Positions 53,652-63,984 of a DNA stretch of 64,000 nt are shown piece after piece. The notes below the pieces were generated by a model. It ran no database searches, was not told the origin of the DNA, and saw nothing but the letters and a program-made list of their open reading frames with translations. This stretch comes from Brevipalpus yothersi (lineage: Eukaryota > Arthropoda > Arachnida > Trombidiformes > Tenuipalpidae): positions 130,221 to 194,220 of the forward strand of contig QZCP01000052.1 of assembly GCA_003956705.1 (NCBI GenBank), in the 5' to 3' direction. How positions within the stretch are numbered: position 1 is the first letter of the stretch; the number at the start of each line of letters is the position of its first letter. Position numbers and translations under genes: made by a program.

Positions 53652-54874
53652 ATGAGTCGAAAATACAATTCATCAACAAAACCATCACAAATTTTGGCGG
53701 GTAAAGATCTGACTGGCAAAGTGGCAATTGTTACAGGTGGAAATGGTAAGTTAAATGTCATAACTTCAACTCATCATCAACTTTCTCTGCTCTCCTCTCC
53801 ATTCGAATTGATCTGATTCATCAATTGTATTATAATAGGAGGTTGTGGCTATGAAACAGTCAAAGCTCTGGCTTTTCATGGAGCCAAAGTTTATGCTGCT
53901 TGTCGTGACTTGGATCGTGCAAATGCAGCAATTGATAAACTTAAACGGGAAAAGGTATGAAATTTTTGAACAATATTTTGTTCTAATATGTATAACTTTA
54001 CAAAGAGATCTTGTCCTATTATTTCCACAGCCATCAGCACAAGTGGTCGTGGCAAAGTGTGATCTATCAAGTTTGAATAGTGTGCAACAATTCGTGAATG
54101 AATTTCTTCAAAAGGAAGAGTAAGTTGACAATAGGAAGACTTTTTTTCCATTTTCAATTGTGTATTTTATTGTTATTACCAGGAAACTTCACTATTTGAT
54201 TTGCAATGCCGCTATTTTTGCCGGTACTCATGTGATCACTGAAGATGGTTTCGAATCAACTTTTCAAGTTAATTACCTGTCTCATGCGTACATGATTCAA
54301 TTGCTTGAAAATGTTATCATTGCTTCAGCTCCATCACGAATCATTCTTCTCTCATCCGATATTCATCGAGCTAGTTTTCTCACTAAGAAAAATATCAGTC
54401 GAGAATACCTTTCACCAGCCAAGGGGACACGTTTTGGGTCCATGTTGGCTTACAATGATTCAAAGTTTTGCATGAATCTATTGACTCGCTATTTGGCCAA
54501 AAAGTATAAGGACACTGGTGTCACCACATATTGTGTCCATCCTGGCATGGTTGCAACCGATATTCTGCGAAATTGGTGGCCAGCAAGACTCACACTATTC
54601 CTTCTGACACCGGTGGCCAAATCTCCTGTTAGTATGACAATTGATACGAGAATTTTCTTTCTAATTCTATTATGATGATTCGATTTACTTCCAGGAACAA
54701 GGAGCTGCAACCACAATCTATTGTGCCATTGATGAGGAATTGGCTGATAAGTCTGGCGATTATTACAATGATTGTGCTCAATATGAAGCAGGTTCAAATA
54801 CTAAAGACGATGAGCTTGTAGATGCTCTCTGGAAATTAACACAGGAAATGCTCTCTTCACGCCTTAATAATTGA
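53652..54874 (+). CDS. WWOX-type short-chain dehydrogenase without WW domains, copy 4, with an extra intron
   Basis: Five exons: 53652-53745, 53839-53954, 54031-54119, 54183-54627, 54695-54874, giving 307 residues. The first two exons (94 + 116) sum to the 210 bases that form a single block in all other copies, so an additional 93-base intron interrupts this one. It splits the cofactor glycine motif, which reads TGGNGGCG here instead of TGGNCGIG; the TGxxxGxG pattern is kept. CNAA and YNDSK are present. The donor of the last intron is gttagt. The gene looks functional. Confidence 0.88.
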
Positions 54875-54987
54875 TCCAAAAAATTCATTTGAAAACTTAT
54901 TTTTACTAATTTCTTACGGGTAAATGGTAGGTGTGTCAAATTTTTCAAATAGAATCTCTTTCAATGAGCTTAACATTTGTGATCTAA

Positions 54988-55403
54988 TTATTCCAAGGAT
55001 ATACGAACATTTTTCAAAGCTGCAGGGCGTTGTTTTTCCAGTTCATCCAGAGACTTTTGTAGATTGTTTCGACATACATGATCAAGAATTGGTGTAAGAC
55101 AATTGGCATAGTTACCCCAAATTAAGCGCCCTACAAGAGAAAAATTTTTCCAATAAAGCAGTTCTTAAAGATCATAACTTTGTTTATTCACTTACAATTT
55201 TCAATGAATCTTGCCACTTCATCATACTCAACTTGCTTGGGAAGAGTAAACTCTCCATCGATAGGCCTTGATTCTTCCGGATCGGGAATCAAATCATCTT
55301 CGTTGGGTGGTTGGTATCTAGAATAGGCGTCATTGAGTGGACTGGTGCAAATTAGATAGATATCACTCAATAAAAATATGAGGAAAAATGGAATCGACTT
55401 CAT
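54988..55403 (-). CDS. Small secreted protein of unknown function
   Basis: Two exons on the minus strand, 55403-55196 and 55130-54988, join across a 65-base intron in phase 1 to give 116 residues. A signal peptide is clear (MKSIPFFLIFLLSDIYLICT). The mature part begins with an acidic, Pro-rich segment (PPNEDDLIPDPEESRP) and ends with NWRLIWGNYANCLTPILDH, then VCRNN and a charged helical tail. Two cysteines remain after the signal peptide and could form one disulfide. There is no family I recognise. It ends 114 bases from the stop of dehydrogenase copy 4, tail to tail. A secreted peptide or carrier is possible; this is a guess. Confidence 0.7.
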
Positions 55404-56013
55404 CACTTTTCTTCCAGTCTGAAGAGTCGTTAACAAGTCAAAGACAATACATGTATGAATAATCAAATTTTGTTAGACATTTGCTGTACAGCTCATCCGT
55501 TTCGCTAACAGGAAACTTTTGCTCATTTTGTCGGATCAAATATCTCACTATGTGCTTATTTCTCATGCAATTGCAATTGCTCTTTTGCCAAGCAGTATGA
55601 CAATCTATACGAATTAACTATCCACAGTCCATTCTGAGTGTATTCAATTTTCCTTCGAGAGAAAACTGGAAAAATAGGACCAATTTTCTGAGAATGGCGA
55701 CAATCGGTGATTCGAGGTAGTTAGTTCGATTGAATCACTGAGTATAGATCAGATAGTCCGAGCACTTTTGCTTAAATGTGGAAAATGAGACGATAGCTGA
55801 TGGAGTTCTTGGTTTCAGGGTCTCGAATATGAGCTAGATGTTCAACATGAATTGATTCACGCAAGAGCAACATGTTCTAACTCGCAATTGATCGATTATC
55901 AATGTTTCTCTTTTCATAGGGTACGTGTATGTGTGGGTGTCTAGGCGATAGTTTATTTTTCTTATATCTCTGAAAATTTAAATAAGCATTTTTGTTGGCC
56001 TCTTTTGCTCTCA

Positions 56014-56064
<51 letters not shown>

Positions 56065-56196
56065 TGTGTAAACCCTTAATACTGCTGCCATAGTCGCCAT
56101 CATCATCAATATTGCTTTCTCCTTTTGCGTCTCTAATTTGATAGAGTGAAGAGAATAAAATTGATTGTGATTCCTTCTTCTTGATAATCATACAAA
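55404..56196. other. Divergent intergenic region with a CT repeat
   Basis: Between the small secreted protein gene (-) and the chromodomain gene (+). Both promoters should be here. A CT microsatellite is listed separately. Confidence 0.5.
56015..56061. repeat. (CT)n microsatellite
   Basis: A CT run ending about 135 bases before the chromodomain start codon, where it could act as a GAGA-type promoter element. Confidence 0.9.
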
Positions 56197-56478
56197 ATGC
56201 GTGATTTTAATCGTTTAAATAGTGTTGAATATGATGGTGGATATGATAGTGAACGTGATGGTGAATATGAAGAGGAGCAATATGAAGTCGAAAAAATTGT
56301 GGACAAGAGGATGAGAGGAAACACAGTGGAATACATGATCAAATGGAAAAATTATGGCGAAGAGGACAATACTTGGGAAACAGCCGATAATTTGAACTGT
56401 CCTGATGCTATTGCTGAATTTGAAAGTGAGCGAAGTAAGAACGAAATGAGGGAAAAATTAAGGAGATCTAGAGCCTGA
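56197..56478 (+). CDS. Chromodomain-only small protein, HP1-like
   Basis: A single open exon of 93 residues with one chromodomain at about residues 28-77 (YEVEKIVDKRMRGNTVEYMI, then KWKNYGEEDNTWE). The aromatic cage that reads methyl-lysine is conserved: Tyr in YEVEKI, Trp in IKWKNY and Tyr in the same motif. The N terminus is acidic and Tyr-rich as in HP1. No chromoshadow domain follows in the next kilobase. An intron-like pair (donor near 56530, acceptor tgattacag near 56600) may lie in the 3' UTR. An alternative splice from gtaaga at 56435 would replace the last 14 residues with a short basic tail. It could be a partial HP1 duplicate acting as a reader or competitor. Confidence 0.85.
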   Translation: MRDFNRLNSVEYDGGYDSERDGEYEEEQYEVEKIVDKRMRGNTVEYMIKWKNYGEEDNTWETADNLNCPDAIAEFESERSKNEMREKLRRSRA

Positions 56479-57586
56479 AAACATCATAACAGTAACCAAC
56501 GCTTCAAATGGACTTTAATTCTTAATTAAATGGTAATGTTCAATTAAATTGAAACTTTTCCTACAACATATTACTGACACCTTCTTTTGTCTGATTACAG
56601 GAGAGATTCAAAGGAAGAAGACCTAGTCTCGCAAGCAAAGCTAATACTAAGTGTTCCCGTGTTATTATTATCTATTATTATTATCTAATTTTACGATGAA
56701 TGTTCGATTTGGAACACCTTTAATGAAACAAAATGAACAAATTATCTTAAGTATCTTAGATATGATTTATCTCGAACATGAAGAAAGAGTAGTTCTCAAA
56801 CTGGAAAAGATATCCAATAAAATAAAATAAAATAAAATTTGAAAACATTCAAACCAATATGAAATCAATTGGGTGGGGTCAGTTCTCTATCTTCTTCTTC
56901 TCCATTCCTTTGCAAAGCCATTTTCATACAGTAACAGTTTCATAGTTAGGTTATCAGTTCAAGGAAAAAATTAATATTGATATAATTATAAGCCCCTAAC
57001 ACGAATGATTGTGATTGGAAATTTCTCACTTGGATTCACCATAAATGCTAAACAATGCGGCTATCTATGATTATTTTCCTAGATATTTGATGATCCATTT
57101 TGATTGACCCAGAAAGAGTCAGAATTTGACGACTAGTTTTTTCATCTTTCTTTCACCAGTTGAATAGGACAGTTGATCATGGATTATACGATTTGAGACA
57201 AATCAACCCAGGAAGGATCATATCATCTGATCCAGTTGATATGTTCTCGTTCTGATTGTTTATGTTTACCTGCGCAAAGATTATGCGTGATTTAAATGGA
57301 ATTGATTTAATTTAAGTACCCGGTGTGTGTAAGACGTTAAGTTGATAGTGGACCAGATTATTGACAATGATCTTGTTTCTGAGAAATTTCATTCATCAAA
57401 CATGGAAGATAGACGCGATTGACAGTGTGGAGATAATCCGGTGTTAATAACCCAAATCAGGCTGACAAGCGATGCACTTTTTCGATCACTGTTGTGAAAA
57501 AACGTTTACCAAGCCATTACTTTAGTGTTAGCTCAATCAATTTTATTCTCTTCTGTGTGTGATTGAATTCGGAAACCGGATCAACC
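56479..57586. other. Intergenic region
   Basis: 3' flank of the chromodomain gene, including a run of AATAAA/ATAAA units near 56817-56838, and the 5' flank of WWOX. No gene is seen. Confidence 0.6.
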
Positions 57587-59136
57587 ATGGCGGCTTTCTT
57601 CCCGGACACTGATAGTGAGGATGAGCTTCCATCAGGCTTCGAGGAGAGAGTCGATCCAGAAGGTCGTGTTTTTTTCTTGAATCATGTAAACCAAACAACT
57701 CAGGTAAGAGGAGTGTGATTAGTAGTTGTTGAGAGAGACACAATCAGTTCCTTATTATAGCCAAACTTTGATTTCTTTAGTGGTCACATCCGAAGAGTGG
57801 TAAAGTCAAAAGAGTTCCTGAGAAATTTCCACATGGTTGGGAGAAAATTGTGGACGAAGACGGTAAAATTACTTTTGTTGAGTAAAGTATCCTGATTATT
57901 CATCGCTGAAGTGGAAATCGTTGTTTGATAAGTATTCATTCTTTTTTACAGTAAGATAAACAACAAAACAACACTGACTGATCCACGCTTGGTTTATGCT
58001 TATGATGAAAGTGAAGAACCAAAAATGAGCCAAAAATTCAGTTCATCAACTACACCCTCCATGATTCTTGCCGGAAAAGATTTAACAGGAAAAGTAGCCA
58101 TTGTAACTGGTGGTAATTGTGGTATTGGTTATGAAACTGTTAAAGCTCTCGCTTTTCATGGTGCCAAAGTTTATGTTGCTTGTCGTGACATGGATCGTGC
58201 AAATGCAGCCATTGATGTGTTGAGGCAAGAAAAGGTATGAAAATGACCGAGAAGAATCTCAGTGATTGAATTTAAATATGACTTTTTTTCCTCCACAGCC
58301 AACGGCTCAAATCATCGTAATGAGCTGCGATTTGTCAAGTCTAGATAGTGTTGAAGAATTCGCCAAGGAATTCATGCAAGAGAAAGAGTAAATAAGAAAA
58401 CAATGAAAGTGGCTTTTTCTCATTTTCATGAACTCTTCTGTCCCCAGAAAGCTGCATCTCTTGATCTGCAATGCTGGAATCTTCGCTGCTCCTCATGCTA
58501 CAACTAAGGATGGTTTCGAGCAAACTTTTCAAATCAATTATCTTGCTCACGTATATTTGATTCAACTACTTCAAGATGTTTTGATTGCCTCAGCTCCATC
58601 CAGAATAATTCTCGTTTCCTCAGAAAATCATCGCTTCAGTCTCTTGAACAGTAGCAACATTAGTGAAGAATATCTTTCACCGAAATCAGCTAACCGTTTT
58701 GTATCCATGATTGCTTACAATGATTCAAAACTATGCATGAATCTCATAACTCGCTATTTAGCTCAGATGTATCAGAATTACAACGTGACAGTACATTGCC
58801 TTCATCCGGGTAATGCAATTTATACTAATTTACAACGGAACTGGTGGTTTTATCGACTCGGATTTTTTCTGATCCGACCTTTCACAAAATCTGTGGTAAG
58901 CATAGGAAACTTTTTTGATGTTCATTCCTTTTACATGATTGAATTCATTTCAACAGGAACAAGGAGCTGCAACCACAATTTACTGTGCTGCATCCAAAGA
59001 GCTGGAAAAAAGATCAGGAGCATACTACAATAACTGTGTTGAATGCAAACCGAGTTCATCTGTAGAAGATGAACAGCTTATTAACAGTCTCTGGAAAATC
59101 ACTCAAAGTATGCTATCTTCCAGGCGTAGAAAGTAA
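57587..59136 (+). CDS. WWOX: WW domain-containing oxidoreductase (full length)
   Basis: Six exons: 57587-57703, 57781-57881, 57952-58234, 58299-58387, 58448-58895, 58957-59136, giving 405 residues (human 414). Two WW domains: WW1 at about 14-48 (ELPSGFEERVDPEGRVFF, then NQTTQWSHP) and WW2 at about 55-90 (FPHGWEKIVDEDGKITFV, then TTLTDPRL). The dehydrogenase domain follows, with TGGNCGIG from about 125, CNAG and YNDSK near 287. The first tryptophan of WW1 is Phe (GFEER instead of GWEER), which may alter ligand binding. WWOX proteins bind PPxY partners and affect growth control and metabolism. Exons 3-6 correspond to the four WW-less copies upstream; the methionine they start with is residue 98 here (58025). 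The 3' end faces the p44 gene, 234 bases away. Confidence 0.95.
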
Positions 59137-59370
59137 ATGCTTTGAGCATTTCTTCTTTTAGATTGATGCAGTTTTTCCTAACATATCCATTTTTTAAAAT
59201 TATTTTCTACAATGCTGAACATTTAATAAACTTCGTGAATATCTATGGAAAATGCAATCTGTGGACAGGAGTTTGTAACCATCGTTTCATTGGTACAGTT
59301 TTGTGAGGTTGAGGCTTGCATTTCCAATTGTAGCCTTTGAATGATTCAATTAATAGAGATCCATAATTGA

Positions 59371-60543
59371 TTAATTTGGCATGCTAGCACAACCTGGACA
59401 CAGATGTAATTCCTCGTGTATAAAGAGATCACAATCGATACAAAAATCTTTTCGGCATGTTTTACAACGAGCTCCACTCTTCATCGGCTCTTGGCAAGCT
59501 GAACAGCACTTTTTTGGTTCCGTGAATTCTGCTATTTCTTCAAAGAGTTCAACTGGAAAAAGATGATGATACGAACGGGAAAGATGGGTTGATGATACCA
59601 AGGTGAGTCCACATATTTGACACTCAACCGGTAATTCACAATACTTGGATCCACACTGTGGACAAATGTATCCAGATGTGCTGAAATTTACATTCCTATT
59701 GATATGACACACACACATTGAAGGCTTGGCTTCACCATCATTCGAATAGGGTGGAAAGCCCATTCGAATAAGAGAGGAATCTGCACTTGATGTAGCTGGA
59801 GGTGGATTGAGATGGTTAAATACCAGGTCTCGGAAATGCGTTTCATCCAATACTACATTGTAGACACCTTTAGTTGATTGTGTTAATTTTTGACAGACCT
59901 TAACTTCAGCTGCAAGTCCAATAATTGATACACGAACGTTGTTTCTTGTGAGAGATTCAATTGTTTCATCAATGTCCGATGGATCACAAGAAGTCAAAGA
60001 ACCAAATATGATGAGAACTTCTTTACTAGCATGACTAGGAAGACTTCTGAGTTTGTCGAGACACAACTCAAGAGAATTTTGCAGAGACGGTTCACCGGTG
60101 CATTCAATTTCTTTGATCTTATCGAGTGTTTCTAAGAGAATCTTCAGATTACCAGTTAAATCGATTACTTTTTCAGCTCTTCGATTACGAGTGATCACAA
60201 TACCAAGTTGAGAAATTGGATTCTTTGAGAAAAAGTCTCTAAGATACAAATCCAAAACTTTAAGAGCAAGAGTTATACGCGTTGGTCTCAAATCTTGGTC
60301 TAACATTCGCTCAGATTTATCCAAAACAATATAGATGTGTCGCATAAGACCAAGTCTCAAATTTTTAGCTTGAGCAATTCTCGATCGTTTTGCTTTGGTC
60401 AAAACTTGATCGATGAATGGTTGAAGTAAGCCTTCCTCATTTTCACGGATAGCTTCCCACGTTTTATCATAGGCACTTTCCCATCTGTATCCACTTTGAA
60501 CTTCTTCATCCATACCAGTAACCGAAGGCTCTATATTGGCCAT
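59371..60543 (-). CDS. GTF2H2: TFIIH core subunit p44 (SSL1)
   Basis: Subunit of the general transcription and DNA-repair factor TFIIH that stimulates the XPD helicase. A single exon encodes 390 residues, close to the human 395. It begins with GYRWESAYDKTWEAI and continues into a von Willebrand A fold (RHIYIVLDKSERM; the Asp-x-Ser pattern is partly kept). Then come a zinc-binding block with CPQCGSKYCELPVECQICGL, the Ssl1-like HHLFPVELF, and a C-terminal RING-like C4C4 segment (CCSACQEP, CKTCRKDFCIDCD, CPGC). The cysteine pattern is complete. Lack of introns is notable next to spliced neighbours but is not evidence of a retrocopy by itself. Confidence 0.96.
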   Translation of the reverse strand: MANIEPSVTGMDEEVQSGYRWESAYDKTWEAIRENEEGLLQPFIDQVLTKAKRSRIAQAKNLRLGLMRHIYIVLDKSERMLDQDLRPTRITLALKVLDLYLRDFFSKNPISQLGIVITRNRRAEKVIDLTGNLKILLETLDKIKEIECTGEPSLQNSLELCLDKLRSLPSHASKEVLIIFGSLTSCDPSDIDETIESLTRNNVRVSIIGLAAEVKVCQKLTQSTKGVYNVVLDETHFRDLVFNHLNPPPATSSADSSLIRMGFPPYSNDGEAKPSMCVCHINRNVNFSTSGYICPQCGSKYCELPVECQICGLTLVSSTHLSRSYHHLFPVELFEEIAEFTEPKKCCSACQEPMKSGARCKTCRKDFCIDCDLFIHEELHLCPGCASMPN

Positions 60544-61472
60544 ACTTTCTATCTAAAACTTTCCAGGAGCTGAAGTTAATAAAATATAATCCAATTTAAA
60601 GACTATGAAAAAACAAAAACAAGTCTACCGGCTTCAATCAAGCTCAGTAACAGAATCATTTCTTACCCAATAGATCAGTTCCAAATGATATCAAATGAAG
60701 CAATACTAATATTTGAATGAAAATAAACACTTCAAGTACCCGAACATCACTTCACAAATATTGATTGATAAATTTATGTCATTCGTTAAATGTTATCAAT
60801 TGATTAAAATCAATTCGGTTTGTTGACAACAGTGTTTAAAAACCCGAAAAAATGAAAACAAACCAAAACAGCATGCTTTAAAGCGCCTCACTTAAAGCGC
60901 GCCAAAAATGCGAATCCTTCACTTTTGCGACTTATCATGATACGTATCGAAAGTTTCCGGGAAAGTTCTGACTTTTCCAAAATTTATGAATCAAATTTCA
61001 GAATTCGAATCATTTAACGTGAGAGGTGTCATTTGATAAAGATTAGTGTTATAATTTTATGCATGATACACAAGAATCATCATGGTTAGTGTTTTATGAG
61101 AATTTTTTGATCAAAAGCCAAACGTATTTCTTGTGTTAAACAATCACTATGACGTAACGTCTCATGAATTGGAGATGATTAATCGGATCGTTGTTGACTG
61201 TTGAGAGGTGAAGAATGTGGAGTATACTGCTTATTATTCATTCCCTGTTCATTTATAGTCCCCAAGCCTCAACACCTATTGTGTGATGAGAAAATCAGTT
61301 AAATGAGACTCAGCTATTATGAAAAATCAATATATTTATTGGTTCTGTAATGAATATTCAATTTTAGACCAATCTACAATTCAATTCAAGGATAATATCT
61401 CCATAAAATATTATTCTCTTCCTCTCTCTTTCTATTTTCTTCACACAGTTATATTCGTCCATAATCATCAAT
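60544..61472. other. Intergenic region
   Basis: Promoter side of the p44 gene and 3' flank of the SLC35G-like gene. No supported coding sequence. Confidence 0.65.
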
Positions 61473-62957
61473 TTATCTGAGAATAAAGCCGAAATAACGT
61501 CTCATCCAATGATCTTTGGTCAGAGTAGCCACATATTTTCGCATACTTGTGAAAAGAACAGCTGAAAAAACCATCGCTGACCCAATTATTGTACACGTAT
61601 CAGGAATAATTCGGAAAATGCATATTTGGAAAACAAATGCTATAAAAAGATCACTTGAACATTGAGTCATGGTGACAAGTCCAGCTTCCTCATATCTCAA
61701 TGCTCTAGTGTAAAAAACTTGACCAAAGTAGCCACCAACTCCAACCAAAATAATTAACCATACTGAGTAACCACATTGTGGCAAGTGGAGAGCACCCATA
61801 AAGTAGCCAATGATGGCCAATTCAATACAAGCAACCCAGCTGCAATTAAATACGATCACGGCAAAATGAACCTTCTTCAAATGTCTTACTATCAATGCTG
61901 TTGCAGTTTGAGACAATGCCGCACCTAGTCCTGTCAATAAACCGATAAAGGCGGATGAATCTTCAGGAGAATTATGTCCACCATCAATGTGTACGCCAAT
62001 AAATTTATCTAATTTGGCTGTCAATGATATACCAATCAAAGCTATGGTCAAAGCTACCACATGGAATACTCCACATGGTTCTTTGAAAAAAAATCGTGCA
62101 AAAATGGATGTAAAAACTGGCACCGTTAAAATCAGAACCATGGCCTAAAGAGGAGAATGGGAAAGGGTTCAAAATAAATCCATGTACACAGACACACATG
62201 TATTATGAGGTGACATATTCGAAAAAGCTGAACGTTTTTTTTGGCATGATATTTTGAAACAATTTCGGTTCTACCAACTACAACTACACCGCTAGCTTCG
62301 GTGAAATACTATGATCAAAAATTATCAGCTCACCCCTGATAGCTATCATGCTTAAAATTCTCTAACCCACCTTGTATCCCTACTTACATTGGCTAATGGC
62401 AGTAGATGAATTGTTACATATCGTAGATACATTCCGGTGGCTCCAGTGATCCCACGAAGACATAACCATATTCGAGCATCACTTGGACCTATGACTGATA
62501 TGTTTGGTACACTGACCAGTGATGCAGAACCAAGAATAAACATCTCAGCGAAACGTATTAGAGATATTGACACTGGATCCACATCAGGAGCAAATTTGAC
62601 CATTATACCGGACATTGAGAAAAGAGTTGATGCTATGATGGCAAAGACGATACCTCGTAAACTTTTCCATACAGATAAAGTTATTTGAACAGATTGTCGT
62701 CGAAGAGTTGAAAATGTTGCCGATGCTCGATGGGAAAATGATGATGATGAAGTTCGTGAAGATCGTGAAATTTTTCGACTATCGTTGGGCATCTTATCTA
62801 TTGATGATGATGATCTTGAATTATTTGTACATTTAAAGTCAATGGAATTGTTGGTGATGTTGCTGCTGTAATTCACATTGGCCAGAGCCGATCGTGATGC
62901 ATCTACGGAACAATTATCCTTGCTTGAACTAATGTCTATGCGTTGATCTTGCACCAT
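61473..62957 (-). CDS. SLC35G-like EamA-family membrane transporter
   Basis: Two exons on the minus strand, 62957-62388 and 62144-61473, join in phase 0 to give 413 residues. A Ser-rich, probably cytosolic N terminus of about 95 residues is followed by about ten hydrophobic segments forming two EamA repeats: GIVFAIIASTLFSMSGIMVK to LLPLAN in the first half, FIGLLTGLGAALSQTATALI to GSAMVFSAVLFTSM in the second. Such proteins belong to the drug/metabolite transporter superfamily; the resemblance is closest to SLC35G1 (TMEM20). The substrate is unknown for this family. The junction LPLANAMVLILTVPVF restores a continuous transmembrane segment, which supports the intron (62145-62387). Confidence 0.85.
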
Positions 62958-63984
62958 TTTTATAATTAGATCAGTTTAATGTTTCTTATTGTTTAAACAC
63001 CTTAATTACTCTCTTCAAGATCTTCATACAATAAACAGGCATCAAGCTGTGTGTTTTTTTTCTCTGGAATAATAATTATAATGTGTTAATTATTATATTA
63101 TTATATTAGATTCATTGAGTCATGATTTTTTTTGGCCACAGAGATCTTTGCCAAGTTCCTAGAACATGACCCAACTGATTTCCTTCCATATTTACTCATC
63201 ATTTGTTTTTTTCTCGCTCTCTCTCATTCATTCTTCCAATGTGTTGAGTCATAAATCACGATGAACAATCGATCCAATTGATAAGGCCTAGTGGGGAGGC
63301 TAATTGAGATATATAACAGGAAATCTCAGCAAAACTTCCTCCAATAGCCAATAATTCACAAAGAAAAAGGTAGCAATGCTAACTTGATACCGCTAAGCTC
63401 AGTTTATGTATGCAAGCTGAGATTAGATGATAATTCGAATATCAAATTCCTCCATATTCTAAAATGATGATATTTTTTTTCAATATAAGAGGTTGAAATC
63501 GTAAAAACAATTACAAATAAGTGTGCTCATCTAGAAAAATAGCCATGCAGTGAAAATTTTTCAAATCGATATAGAAATGATGATTTGAATTTTTTTGATC
63601 AGATGCTTATAGCTGCTTTTCAGGAATAAAATCATTCAAATGAACAAATCAAACAATTTCGAATCGTTTGAATAAATCAAAAATTTCAAACTAGCCTCAA
63701 ATTTTCCAGTTCGAGAATTATTCTAATTATCATGCTTCTAGGCAATGAAAGTTCTTTTATATTGAAATTATTTTCACAATTTCAATAACGATAAACTTCT
63801 GAAAATTTTTTGATAGAATTGATCGTTTTCTTGCCTTCTTAATCGGTTGGGTATTCATTCAAATCAGATACTTCGGAAAAATTTCCCACTCAGCCAGTAT
63901 ATTTATCATTTTCCACCAGTCCTTGGTCATGACCTATGACCAGTGATGACTGTACCTTTCCTTGTTCAAACCTCTCTCTCTCTC
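62958..63984. other. 5' flank of the SLC35G-like gene, no gene seen
   Basis: AT-rich sequence without a supportable frame. It ends in a CT tract at 63971-63984 that runs into undetermined bases to the window end. Confidence 0.55.

Noticed and set aside
46878..54874. WW-less dehydrogenases as retrocopies of WWOX
   Set aside because: They keep introns at the WWOX positions and phases, so they arose by DNA-level duplication, not reverse transcription.
59371..60543. TFIIH p44 gene as a processed retrocopy
   Set aside because: The single exon is fully intact, with all zinc cysteines, no poly(A) remnant and no second copy visible; an intronless functional gene is the simpler reading.
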